Source of the DNA: Corynebacterium auriscanis
GTDB lineage: Bacteria; Actinomycetota; Actinomycetes; Mycobacteriales; Mycobacteriaceae
Assembly: GCF_030408435.1 (NCBI RefSeq)
Contig: NZ_CP047046.1
Span: forward strand, 2,276,572-2,340,571
DNA length: 64,000 nt
Direction of reading: 5' to 3'
Positions within the stretch are counted from its first letter, which is position 1, and the number at the start of each line of letters is the position of its first letter. This document shows, piece after piece, positions 35,149 to 43,697 of this stretch. The position numbers and the translations under genes are program-made. The notes under the pieces were generated by a model. It saw nothing but the letters and a program-made list of their open reading frames with translations, was not told the DNA's origin and ran no database searches.

Positions 35149-36441
35149 CTAGGAATCCTTTTCTGCGTGCAATTGTCGCTGCGATTGTGGCTGCGATTCT
35201 ATTTCCGACGCCTCGTCCTCCACCAGGATCTGCTTCATCTTTGGAACCACGGGTTCCTCGGGAACGGAGCGCCCGGTGCTGGCCTTGATCTCGTCGTAAG
35301 CCGGCAACTCGAGAGCAAACGTGGAGCCGGTACCAGGCCGGGACCACAACGTCACGCGGCCACCATGATTAGCCATGACGTGCTTGACGATCGCTAGGCC
35401 CAACCCGGTGCCGCCCGTGTTGCGGGAGCGGGCTTTATCCACGCGGAAGAAGCGCTCGAACACGCGCTTTTGATCTTCCTGCGAGATGCCGATCCCCCTG
35501 TCGGTAACTCGGATGATGACGTTGCCATCCACGACTTCGCGCGAGATGGAAACCGGGGTGGATTCGGGCGAGTAGTTAATGGCGTTCGTGATCAGGTTAG
35601 TGACGCTGGTGACAAGCAGACTTTGATCACCTCGGACCATCGCGCCACTCTTGTCGTCAGTTTTCAACTCGATGCCCACGGCCTCGGCGGACATGCGCGA
35701 GCGGTCGATGGCCTCGTCGATAATCTTGTCCACACTGAGGATATCCGGATCCGGCAGCGATTCCGCGCCTTGAAGCTTGGAAAGGCTGATGAGTTCGGTG
35801 ATCATCTGGTTCATACGGGCGACCTCGGCATGGAGTTTTCCGCCAAAGTACTCGACGGCTTCCGAGTCGTCCTTGACTTCCATCATCGTCTCCACCAACA
35901 AGCTGATGGCGCCGACGGGTGTTTTAAGTTCGTGGGAGACGTTGGCCACGAAGTCACGGCGCGCGGACTCCATGCGAACGTGTTCGGAATCGTCCGTAGC
36001 GTAGATCACCACAAAGCGGTCATCCACCAAAGACAGAAGCTGAACTTGTCCTGCCACGGCGATCACCGGGCGATCGCTACGGCGCGGCGGGGGTAGGAAG
36101 TTTACCTCGCGTGGTTCATGGTCTCCGAGCACTTTCTCAACCACGCTCCATACTGCGGAGTTCAGGGCGCGCTCGTGAACCAAGCCCAGCTCGTGCGCGC
36201 TCGGGTTGGACAGCACAACCTTGCGGCGCTTATCCACGACAGCCACGGCCGTTGGCGCCGACTGAATCGCGTAGTGGAGCACTTGGGACACCGTGGACAC
36301 GCGGTCCCCCTGCAGCTCATGGCGGGTCCGAACATTGCGGCGCGCCTTAATGTTCTTGCGGTACGCCCACATGGCAAAGAGGCCAATGGCGATGCCACAG
36401 ACTAGTCCGCCAAGGCTTCCTGCGATTAGCTCAGCGCTCAC
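35149..36441 (-). CDS. senX3: SenX3, sensor histidine kinase
   Basis: This is a 430-residue membrane kinase. It has an N-terminal helix (about 5-25), a PAS-like domain (about 50-150) and a HisKA domain with His170 in VANVSHELKTP. The HATPase domain (about 270-385) has boxes ITNAINYSPE, DRGIGISQEDQ, FERFFRVD and GTGLGLAIVKHV. The C-terminal 45 residues are acidic/Gln-rich and variable. The start is GTG 36441. Together with regX3 it probably senses phosphate status. It follows gpmA after 29 bp, as in mycobacteria. Confidence 0.94.
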   Translation of the reverse strand: MSAELIAGSLGGLVCGIAIGLFAMWAYRKNIKARRNVRTRHELQGDRVSTVSQVLHYAIQSAPTAVAVVDKRRKVVLSNPSAHELGLVHERALNSAVWSVVEKVLGDHEPREVNFLPPPRRSDRPVIAVAGQVQLLSLVDDRFVVIYATDDSEHVRMESARRDFVANVSHELKTPVGAISLLVETMMEVKDDSEAVEYFGGKLHAEVARMNQMITELISLSKLQGAESLPDPDILSVDKIIDEAIDRSRMSAEAVGIELKTDDKSGAMVRGDQSLLVTSVTNLITNAINYSPESTPVSISREVVDGNVIIRVTDRGIGISQEDQKRVFERFFRVDKARSRNTGGTGLGLAIVKHVMANHGGRVTLWSRPGTGSTFALELPAYDEIKASTGRSVPEEPVVPKMKQILVEDEASEIESQPQSQRQLHAEKDS

Positions 36442-36470
36442 TGATTACTTACAACTATCGCTGACGGCAA

Positions 36471-37253
36471 CTACTTGTTCTCGCCCTGCGCCGCTACGGC
36501 AGCAGCGCCTGCAGCCGCAGCTTCTGGATCCAGGTAGTTACCGCCTGGGTTGAGGACGTTGCCATCGGCGTCGGTGAAGTAAACCAGCGGGATACCGGTT
36601 GGGATGTTCAGTCCGGCGATGTCTTCGTCGCTGATGTTGTCCAAGTGCTTGACCAAGGCGCGTAGGGAGTTACCGTGGGCGGCAATCAGCACAGTCTCAC
36701 CGTTGGCGAGACGAGGTTCAATCTCCTCTTGGTAATAAGGAATGAAGCGCTTGACCACGTCTAGCAGGCACTCGGTCCGCGGGATCTCGTTGAGGCTGGA
36801 GTAGCGCGGGTCGTTGGTCTGCGCGTACTCGTTGTCCAGTTCAATCGCCGGTGGTGGGGTGTCGTACGAACGGCGCCAGCTCATGAACTGGTCTTCGCCG
36901 TACTTTTCCTTGGTCTCGGCCTTGTTCAGTCCCTGCAGAGCGCCGTAGTGACGTTCGTTTAGGCGCCAATCGCGGATCACAGGGATCCAGTGGCGGTCGG
37001 CGGCATCCAGGGCGAGGGCAGCGGTCGTGATCGCGCGACGCAACAGGGAGGTGTACAGCACCTCAGGCTCGAGACCCGCTTCCTTCAGCATCTCGCCACC
37101 ACGGACGGCTTCCTGCCGGCCTTTCTCGGTGAGCGCAACGTCGACCCAACCAGTGAACTGGTTGGAAGCGTTCCACTCGGATTGACCGTGTCGCAGCAGA
37201 ATAAGGGTGCCACGAGCTTCGGATGGCTTCTTCAGGGAGGTTTGCTCAGTCAT
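36471..37253 (-). CDS. gpmA: GpmA, 2,3-bisphosphoglycerate-dependent phosphoglycerate mutase
   Basis: This glycolytic mutase interconverts 3- and 2-phosphoglycerate. It has 260 residues. The phospho-His is in [12 protein letters not shown], with [15 protein letters not shown] just after it. [21 protein letters not shown] and [16 protein letters not shown] are the diagnostic dPGM loops, and [16 protein letters not shown] carries the second His. The Ala-rich C-terminus is normal. It lies upstream of senX3-regX3 in the same direction. Confidence 0.95.
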   Translation of the reverse strand: MTEQTSLKKPSEARGTLILLRHGQSEWNASNQFTGWVDVALTEKGRQEAVRGGEMLKEAGLEPEVLYTSLLRRAITTAALALDAADRHWIPVIRDWRLNERHYGALQGLNKAETKEKYGEDQFMSWRRSYDTPPPAIELDNEYAQTNDPRYSSLNEIPRTECLLDVVKRFIPYYQEEIEPRLANGETVLIAAHGNSLRALVKHLDNISDEDIAGLNIPTGIPLVYFTDADGNVLNPGGNYLDPEAAAAGAAAVAAQGENK

Positions 37254-37304
37254 AGTTCTATATTGCCACAGCTGAATCCCCGTAGCGTGCGGTATCGCTA
37301 CAGG

Positions 37305-37934
37305 TTACGGCTGGGGTTTCTCGCCTTCGGATTTGTCTTCTTGGGGTTCGTCGTCTTGGCGTTTGTCTTCTTGGGGTTTCTCGTCAGGCTCATCCTCACG
37401 CGGGTTATGGATATTCGACGCCAACTTGGATCCCGGCGGCGGCGCCAGCAAGCTGACTTCAGCTTCACTGGGTTTAAGGTGCGCGAATGCCGCTAAGTTA
37501 AACGTCGGCTCTCCACGCGATAACCGCCAAGCCCATTCATGACGAATGGACGAAGCAAAACCGCGCTCTAGGATGCGGTTGAAGTCCGCGTCCGCGCGCT
37601 CTAATACCTGTCCCAGAATGCGCTGAATATCGTCGGCCGTCGTCGAATCAGGAAATTGCCCCACCAGGTAGATATCGTTGTTGTGGTCTAGGGTGTAGTG
37701 CACACCGAGGCTGCGCCGGTTTGCTTGGAGCAGAAGTTTATATACTTCCTCGTGCGCTTCCTCCACTTTGCGGCAGATGAAAGCCTCGACGCGGAACGTC
37801 CCCTGCTGCGGAATGAAGATGCAGTTGGTTTTGAGGCGCTTCTCGCCTGGCAAAACCACAACCACGTTGTCTTCGTGTTCCTGGTACTCCACCTGAGCTT
37901 GGTCGAGCAATGTGCAGATACCTTTGCGATCCAT
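37305..37934 (-). CDS. YbjN domain protein with charged repetitive tail
   Basis: This 209-residue protein has a YbjN-like alpha/beta domain (about 5-160; e.g. FRVEAFICRKVEEAHEEVYKL in the middle, split by charged residues). It corresponds in position to mycobacterial Rv0487 beside gpm1. YbjN domains resemble type III secretion chaperones; the function is unknown. The last 40 residues are Asp/Glu/Lys/Pro-rich with repeated QEDK and DEPQEDK words, encoded by imperfect direct repeats at about 37312-37395. ATG 37934 is used. Confidence 0.82.
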   Translation of the reverse strand: MDRKGICTLLDQAQVEYQEHEDNVVVVLPGEKRLKTNCIFIPQQGTFRVEAFICRKVEEAHEEVYKLLLQANRRSLGVHYTLDHNNDIYLVGQFPDSTTADDIQRILGQVLERADADFNRILERGFASSIRHEWAWRLSRGEPTFNLAAFAHLKPSEAEVSLLAPPPGSKLASNIHNPREDEPDEKPQEDKRQDDEPQEDKSEGEKPQP

Positions 37935-38035
37935 ACTCCTAACGCTACCTAAATTAGGCAGGTTACTGTCAGCGCAGGTAATTCATCCCCCTTGCGCTCT
38001 CCGTGGGCCATCTCTTTATCCCCCGCTTCGTTCCC

Positions 38036-39493
38036 TTAGAATGGTGGCTCGTCTCCCAAGTTCCGTTGTCGGCGCCTGCGGTTGTATTCCGCCAGGGCCA
38101 GAGTGCGCCGCACCGCTCGGTGGCGGAAGGTCTCACGACCGAGTGGACCATTCGGCGCCGTCATGACTATGTGGCCATCGCCCTGACTTGTCCAGGTTTC
38201 GATGCCGTCTTGGTCAATAGACACGTCCCACGCGCCGGTTGTCTTTGCGTTGTGATGCTTCGCGCAAAGACAATGCAAATTCGACGTATCCGTCGCACCC
38301 CCTTCACTAGGTCTTTCGTGGTTGTATCGCTGTACATGGTCAAGCTGGCATTTGTGCGCTGGCACCTCGCACCCGGGAAATCGACACGTCCCGTCCCTCC
38401 CCTCGACACTAGCCCGCACGATTGGAGTTGGAGAGTACCCCTCGTTGCTTGCTTTACCCGGCGCTTGGATGTGTGTCACTCGCTTCAGCCATTCCTCGGT
38501 CGCCATAGATCCAAGCCATCCTCCGGCGGCCCAGATCTTGGAGTCTGGCAAATCCACTCGGCGGTACAAGTTCAGGTGGATTTCGGCCTTCGTCTCCCCG
38601 CGAATCAGCTTCATCAACGCCTCCGCCCGGGAGCAGTTTTCCTTCGCCCGCACGTTGTCTAGTGCCGCGGTCATTTCAGCCGCTTCTAATTTAGGCATAC
38701 TCAAGAAGAATTCAGTGGTTTCATCCGGTCGGTCGTCTATATCCAATCGCAGCGCCGGCCCGTCACTTCCCTGTGGCTTCTCTCTCGGCAGCGGGTCTTC
38801 GTTCGGATCTTTCGGCCGCGCGGAAGGTTCATGTTGCTCGACTATTTCTCTTATCCGACGCCGAATCGTCCCCGTCCCAAGCATTCCCTGACTGTTCACA
38901 GTGGGTGAGATCGCCTCGCGTACAAGTGGCTCGATGAGTGAAGCCACTTCATCACTCACGGCTGCCAACCCCTCCGAAACTATCCGCCAGATATCCAAGG
39001 AATAAGCTCCCGATTCCCCCAGTTCTACGAGGGAAGGAAATCTCTCAAATGTGAGTCCGATCTCGATCAAAGTGAGAGCACGAAATTCCGGCAGCCCGAG
39101 CCTGACAGACAATCGCGTTTGCACGTCCGATACGCAATCGTCCATATCCGGCGTACACGATCGAGCCAGGCGCACATGCGCCCGATTGATTTCACACATC
39201 GATGCGCTCAGTGCATCTGCGGGATCGGTCACTCGCCAGCTGGGAACCGGGCCGGAACGTGCGAACTCACCAGCCGAGCCGTCTTGCTCGCAAGGCGGAC
39301 CAACGGGCTCGCCGAAAAGATCCGTGGGCCGGCCGGTTGGAACGGGGTTGTCGGGTGAACTGGTTTGGTGCGGTTCGCTAGATGAACTGGGTTGAGTGGG
39401 GGTGTTAGGTGGGTCTGTCTGGCCTGGTTGTTGTCGCTGGTGCGGTTGGCGGTCTTCTGGTTCTTCGTAGGGCTGAGTGGGCTGGTCGAACAT
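38036..39493 (-). CDS. DUF222 / HNH endonuclease domain protein (13E12-like)
   Basis: This 485-residue protein has a DUF222 domain (about 70-330) and a C-terminal HNH nuclease domain. The zinc-supported HNH core is visible: CRFPGCEVP, then LDHVQRYNHERP and LHCLCAKHHNAKT (about 385-435). Such proteins occur in many copies in actinobacteria, often with repeats, and resemble the mycobacterial 13E12 repeat family. The true target is unknown. ATG 39493 has a strong GGGAGG upstream; the N-terminal 75 residues are Pro/Gln-rich and disordered. Two repeat arrays lie directly upstream. Confidence 0.85.
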   Translation of the reverse strand: MFDQPTQPYEEPEDRQPHQRQQPGQTDPPNTPTQPSSSSEPHQTSSPDNPVPTGRPTDLFGEPVGPPCEQDGSAGEFARSGPVPSWRVTDPADALSASMCEINRAHVRLARSCTPDMDDCVSDVQTRLSVRLGLPEFRALTLIEIGLTFERFPSLVELGESGAYSLDIWRIVSEGLAAVSDEVASLIEPLVREAISPTVNSQGMLGTGTIRRRIREIVEQHEPSARPKDPNEDPLPREKPQGSDGPALRLDIDDRPDETTEFFLSMPKLEAAEMTAALDNVRAKENCSRAEALMKLIRGETKAEIHLNLYRRVDLPDSKIWAAGGWLGSMATEEWLKRVTHIQAPGKASNEGYSPTPIVRASVEGRDGTCRFPGCEVPAHKCQLDHVQRYNHERPSEGGATDTSNLHCLCAKHHNAKTTGAWDVSIDQDGIETWTSQGDGHIVMTAPNGPLGRETFRHRAVRRTLALAEYNRRRRQRNLGDEPPF

Positions 39494-39573
39494 CGTTTTC
39501 CTCCCCGGCGCGGAAATCCCCATCCACGCTGATAAAGCGTTCGCGGTTTTTAGCTGCTGTTTTCGTTTATTCG

Positions 39574-39713
39574 TTCCTGGCCAAGCTTTGGCGTTCTACC
39601 TGCACTGTTTCCTGGCCAAGCTCTAGCGTTCTACCTGCACTGTTTCCTGGCCAAGCTCTAGTGTTCTACCTGCACTGTTTCCTGATCGGGCTCTAGGTTT
39701 CAACACCTGCTAC
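39574..39713. repeat. 35-bp tandem repeat array
   Basis: Three nearly identical 35-bp units (39574-39608, 39609-39643, 39644-39678) share TTCCTGGCCAAGCT and CTACCTGCACTGT, followed by a degraded fourth (39679-39713). There are no spacers, so it is not a CRISPR. The period is not a multiple of three, which argues for non-coding DNA. The rest of 39494-39573 is the HNH leader region. In 39714-39796 I see nothing recognisable. Confidence 0.92.
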
Positions 39714-39796
39714 CACTATAAAGTCAGCGCCAGACATCCCCTCTGACAAAAGTTTAGAAAATCGAACATACACTGTGAAACAATGCAAATCCCAGT

Positions 39797-39962
39797 CAAA
39801 ACTCAAGCCAGAAGGCGCTAATTTGTAGGCGCCAGCCAGAGGGCGCGAGCCGGTCGGCCTCAGGCAGCCAGCCCCAACCAGAGAGCACTAACCAAAAGGC
39901 CCCAGGCAGTCGGCCCCAACCAGAGAGCACTAACCAGAAAGCCCCAGCCAGTCGGCACTACC
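39797..39962. repeat. 42-bp degenerate tandem repeat array
   Basis: Two close 42-bp copies (39871-39912 and 39913-39954; word CCCCAACCAGAGAGCACTAA) follow a more diverged one (39829-39870) and an older fragment. On the minus strand, in the mshA frame but after the mshA stop, the two good copies read as 14-residue hydrophobic repeats. Confidence 0.85.
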
Positions 39963-40009
39963 CCTCGCCCTGCTGCCAGCCCCCTCCGGGCTGCCCCTCT
40001 ACAAGGCCC

Positions 40010-41269
40010 CTACCCCTCCGGGTGGCGCTCCCCGCCGAATCCCGCGGGTGGCAGATTTTCGTAGATCTCCTTCAAACGAGCCGAAGATACCGCCCAACTA
40101 AACTTCGCGGCGTGCTGCGGCGCGTACTCGCCCATCTTGATGCGCCGGGAATCGTCCGTCACCAGCTCGCCTAGGGCGTCGGCCCACTGGGAAACCTCGC
40201 GCCCATCCACCAGTAAGCCAGACCTGCCGTCATCCACAGCGATAGGCAGCCCACCGATCCGCGTTGCGACGACCGGAGTACCACACGCCTGCGCTTCCAG
40301 TGCGACCAGCCCAAACGATTCATTTGAACTCGGCACCGCAATGATATCGGCCGCTTGGTAGACGGACACCAGTTCCTCCGGGGGGCGAGGGGCGAGGAAC
40401 CGCACATAACAACTAATACCCAGCTCAATCGCCAGCTCTTTCAGCTCCGCCAAGCTATTACCGTTGGACCCCGACGACCCCCCACAAATAACCACACTCA
40501 CCAACTCGTCCGGATGGCGCTTCACTACTTCGGCCACCGCACGCAGCAACAAGTGTGGGCCTTTAAACTTTTGTAGACGCCCCACAAACCCAATGACTTT
40601 CGCCCTCAGCGGGATACCCAACTCTCGCCGACTGCGTTCGGTGGCACGATCCGAGCCGGGAGTGAAGTGCTCTACGTCCGCCCCAGGGGCGACCACGCCG
40701 ATGGAGCACGTGGAGGCGTCGTACCCTGCAACAAGATCCGCCACCTCAGCTTCGGTGTTAACGATGAGCAAATCGGCGTTATCCACAATCTGTTGCTCGC
40801 AAATACGCCGCGTTTCCGGCTCGCGAACGTCATCCTCGGCCAGGGAGTTATTCTTCACGGCAGCCAACGTATGCGCCGTGTGCACCCATGGAATCTGCCA
40901 CAGATCCCGAAGCAGCCAACCGACCTGACCCGATAGCCAGTAATGAGAATGGATGAGGTGGTAGGTGATCCCGTGCTCCTTCGCGAATGTCCACACAGAG
41001 CCGGTAAAGGCCGCCAACTGTGTGGGCAAATCCTCTTTGCGTAACCCCTCGTAAGGGCCGGCCACGCAATTGATAACGCGAAAACCCGGCGCAACGCGCA
41101 CAACTTCCCCTTGCAGCGGGCGCGTGGCCCGAGTGAACACATCGACTTCCACCCCGAGGGCCGCCAACTGCATGGCGCTGTTGCGAATATAAACATTCAT
41201 CCCCCCGGCATCACCCACACCGGGCTGTTCTAAGGGAGAGGTGTGCATTGAAATCATCGCCACGCGCAT
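40010..41269 (-). CDS. mshA: MshA, D-inositol-3-phosphate glycosyltransferase (mycothiol synthesis)
   Basis: This GT4 glycosyltransferase joins GlcNAc from UDP-GlcNAc to inositol-3-phosphate, the first step to mycothiol, the actinobacterial thiol. It has 419 residues from ATG 41269. The N-terminal domain has [16 protein letters not shown] and [13 protein letters not shown]. The C-terminal nucleotide-sugar site has [21 protein letters not shown] (Glu pair, about 325-345). An upstream frame extension to 41350 is unsupported. The frame stays open for about 49 codons beyond the TAG into the 42-bp repeats. Confidence 0.93.
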   Translation of the reverse strand: MRVAMISMHTSPLEQPGVGDAGGMNVYIRNSAMQLAALGVEVDVFTRATRPLQGEVVRVAPGFRVINCVAGPYEGLRKEDLPTQLAAFTGSVWTFAKEHGITYHLIHSHYWLSGQVGWLLRDLWQIPWVHTAHTLAAVKNNSLAEDDVREPETRRICEQQIVDNADLLIVNTEAEVADLVAGYDASTCSIGVVAPGADVEHFTPGSDRATERSRRELGIPLRAKVIGFVGRLQKFKGPHLLLRAVAEVVKRHPDELVSVVICGGSSGSNGNSLAELKELAIELGISCYVRFLAPRPPEELVSVYQAADIIAVPSSNESFGLVALEAQACGTPVVATRIGGLPIAVDDGRSGLLVDGREVSQWADALGELVTDDSRRIKMGEYAPQHAAKFSWAVSSARLKEIYENLPPAGFGGERHPEG

Positions 41270-41464
41270 GACCGCTATTGTAGAACGCCCGTCGCAGCGA
41301 AGCCCCACCGCAGTGTGCCCCTTTCGCACTGTTTTACACCCCCTTTGCACGAATTATTGGATTCCGCGTGGAATTCGTATTTGTTTCGTTAGGCTTAGTT
41401 CAATGCAACCCCAGCCCATTAACTCGCACCAGCGGGTTTTACTGCGTAGTGAAGGACTGAAACG

Positions 41465-43237
41465 ATGACAAACCCCACCGAAACCCCCGGATCCGGACCG
41501 GCTGCCCACGCCCCCGAAGGCACGGCTTGGAAGGAGAAGCCCTACCTGAAGTACTACGCAGACTGGACCCCCCACAGCCTGGAGTACAACAACGATTCCC
41601 TGCTCGACATGCTCGATCGCACGGTGGATGCCAACCAAGACAAGACAATCATCGAGTTCTTTGGCGCATCCACCACGTACGGGGAATTCCGGGACCAAGT
41701 CAACTCCGTCGCAGCCGGTTTACGTGAGCTGGGTGTTCGCAAGGGCGATCGCGTCGCTATGGTACTGCCGAACTGCCCGCAGGCACTGATCTCCTTCTTC
41801 GCAATCCAGCGCTTGGGCGGTGTGGTGGCAACGCACAACCCGCTGTACACCGCACGGGAACTGGAAGGCCCCTTCAAGGATCACGCGGCAAAGATCGTGA
41901 TCGCATGGGACAAGGTCGCTCCCCTGTGTCAACAGCTGGTGGGGAAAACACCGCTGGAGAAAGTCATTTCCGTCAACATGATCGAGGCGATGCCACTGGT
42001 CAAGCGCCTTGCACTGAAGCTGCCGATCAAAGCTATCCGCGAGAAGCGTGACCAGTTACACGCTCCCGCGAACGGCACCATTCCTTTCAGCAAGTTGCTG
42101 GATAAGAGCTTCGGTGGCAATGGTTCAAACGTACGCACCGCCGATGGTGTGGACGGCAGCTGGCCAGCCGTGATCATGTTCACCTCTGGCACTACCGGCA
42201 AGCCCAAGGGTGCGCAGCTAACGCATGGCAACATCATGGCAAACGTTGTCCAGGGCTTGGCTTGGGTTAAGGACTTGGGGGCGTCGGGCCAAGAAAAGTA
42301 CCTAGCTGCCCTGCCTCTATTCCACATCTACGGGCTGACGTTGACCGCTGCGCTGGGCGTGGCCACCGCCGGCAAGCTGGTATTGCTGCCGAAGCCCGAA
42401 ATCCCTCTCATCGTGGATCAGCTCAATAAGGAGCTGCCCACGTACATGCCAGGCGTACCCCCGCTGTACGACAAGATCATGGAAGCCGCAGACGAGCACG
42501 ACATCGATCTGCGCGGCATCAGCAATGCGCTGTCAGGCGCGGCTCCCCTACCCGTTGCGACCACCCAACGCTGGGAAAAGAAGACCGGCGGAAAGATCGT
42601 GGAAGGTTACGGTCTCACCGAAACTTCCCCCATCATTGTGGCAAACCCCATCACGCCTGACCGCCGCGCGGGTTTCATCGGTATTCCATTCCCAGATACC
42701 GAGCTGCGTGTAGCTGACCCCGACGATCTGTCCCGCACCATGCCCGATGGTGAGGCTGGCGAGCTGCTAGTTCGTGGCCCGCAGGTCTTCGACGGCTACA
42801 TCAACATCCCAGACGAGGATCAACCGTTCTTCGAGGATTGGTTCTGTACTGGGGACATGGCCGTGATGGAGGAAGACGGTTTCATCCGAATCGTCTCGCG
42901 TATCAAGGAAATGATCATCACCGGCGGGTTCAACATTTACCCTGCTGAGGTGGAGGAATTCCTCGAGGAGCACGAGCAGATCCAAAAGGCCGGTGTGGTC
43001 GGTTTACCACTCGACGATGGCTCGGAGGAGGTCGTTGCTGCGGTAGTTCTGGCCCCTGGGGTTCAGGAATCTGATTTCGACGCCGACAAGGTCCGCGAAT
43101 GGGCCCGTGAAGGCCTCACGCGATACAAGGTGCCACGTCGCTACTTTGTCATTGACGAAATGCCGGCCGACTTGATCGGTAAGATCCGTCGCCGCGAGGT
43201 GAAGGATCTGGTGCTGGAGATTGAGGGCAAGAAGTAG
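41465..43237 (+). CDS. Long-chain fatty acid-CoA ligase (FadD type)
   Basis: This AMP-forming acyl-CoA synthetase has 590 residues. The AMP/P-loop motif TSGTTGKPKGAQLTHGN is near residue 240. GYGLTETSPI and the adenylate-binding DWFCTGDMAVM follow, and the C-terminal hinge/Lys region reads RIKEMIITGGFNIYP with a final GKIRRRE Lys. It activates fatty acids for beta-oxidation or lipid synthesis; the exact chain length is not readable. ATG 41465 follows GAAGGA. A 6-bp hairpin (43237-43242/43251-43256) follows the stop, without a T-run. It may be a weak terminator toward the convergent gene. Confidence 0.92.
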   Translation: MTNPTETPGSGPAAHAPEGTAWKEKPYLKYYADWTPHSLEYNNDSLLDMLDRTVDANQDKTIIEFFGASTTYGEFRDQVNSVAAGLRELGVRKGDRVAMVLPNCPQALISFFAIQRLGGVVATHNPLYTARELEGPFKDHAAKIVIAWDKVAPLCQQLVGKTPLEKVISVNMIEAMPLVKRLALKLPIKAIREKRDQLHAPANGTIPFSKLLDKSFGGNGSNVRTADGVDGSWPAVIMFTSGTTGKPKGAQLTHGNIMANVVQGLAWVKDLGASGQEKYLAALPLFHIYGLTLTAALGVATAGKLVLLPKPEIPLIVDQLNKELPTYMPGVPPLYDKIMEAADEHDIDLRGISNALSGAAPLPVATTQRWEKKTGGKIVEGYGLTETSPIIVANPITPDRRAGFIGIPFPDTELRVADPDDLSRTMPDGEAGELLVRGPQVFDGYINIPDEDQPFFEDWFCTGDMAVMEEDGFIRIVSRIKEMIITGGFNIYPAEVEEFLEEHEQIQKAGVVGLPLDDGSEEVVAAVVLAPGVQESDFDADKVREWAREGLTRYKVPRRYFVIDEMPADLIGKIRRREVKDLVLEIEGKK

Positions 43238-43266
43238 ATAGCCCAGAGAAGCTATCCGGGAAGTAC

Positions 43267-43566
43267 CTAGGCCTTGCCCGTACGCTCCCGGTGAGCGCAC
43301 CCTGGCCAACAGCAAGGGCGCCGCATGCCTTCTTCTAGTTCCTCCCGGGTTCGGCGAATACGCCGAGCTCGGGTTTCCGCTTTCTTAGCGCTGGTCACCC
43401 AGCAGATGAATTCATTGCGACCCAGTGGGGTAAGGTTCTGCCACAACTCGAGCGTAGCGGGTTCGGCCCGCAAGGCTTCCCCAAGGTCAGCGGGCAAAGC
43501 GTGCACAACGCCACCGGCCACACCTTCCCAGTCCACGACAGCCGGTGGGGTTAAAAAGTCGGTCAT
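43267..43566 (-). CDS. Small YdeI-like protein
   Basis: This 99-residue protein has a Leu/Ala-rich middle (LPADLGEALRAEPATLELW) and a helical LTPLGRNEFICWVTSAKKAE stretch. A basic RARRIRRTREELEEG helix follows, with a Cys-rich end (RRPCCWPGCAHRER). The helix pattern xLxPxxRxEFxxWVxxAKKxETRxRRI is that of the C-terminal domain of YdeI/OmpD-associated proteins, function unknown. ATG 43566 fits; a longer frame to 43632 is not supported. Confidence 0.75.
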   Translation of the reverse strand: MTDFLTPPAVVDWEGVAGGVVHALPADLGEALRAEPATLELWQNLTPLGRNEFICWVTSAKKAETRARRIRRTREELEEGMRRPCCWPGCAHRERTGKA

Positions 43567-43628
43567 GTTGGTTCTCCGATTCTCCTTGGATCTGTTTTCG
43601 CAAGTAGTGCTCATTCCACCGTGGCGGG

Positions 43629-43697
43629 CCACATCAGATGGTTGCTCCCAGCCACATCAGAAGGTTAGTCCCAGCCACATCAGATGGTTAGTCCCAG
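43629..43697. repeat. 23-bp tandem triplication across the murB stop
   Basis: Three 23-bp units (43629-43651, 43652-43674, 43675-43697; CCACATCAGATGGTTAGTCC core) differ at only a few positions. The unit is the last codons of murB (Trp-Leu-Gly-Leu-Thr-Ile-stop) plus two bases, so two copies lie after the stop. Confidence 0.95.

Noticed and set aside
38036-39493. Insertion sequence or intein/homing nuclease
   Set aside because: No terminal inverted repeats, target duplication or transposase motif is present. DUF222-HNH proteins are normal residents of actinobacterial genomes.
39574-39962. Possible CRISPR array
   Set aside because: Both arrays are head-to-tail tandem repeats (35 and 42 bp) with no unique spacers, and no cas gene is in the window.
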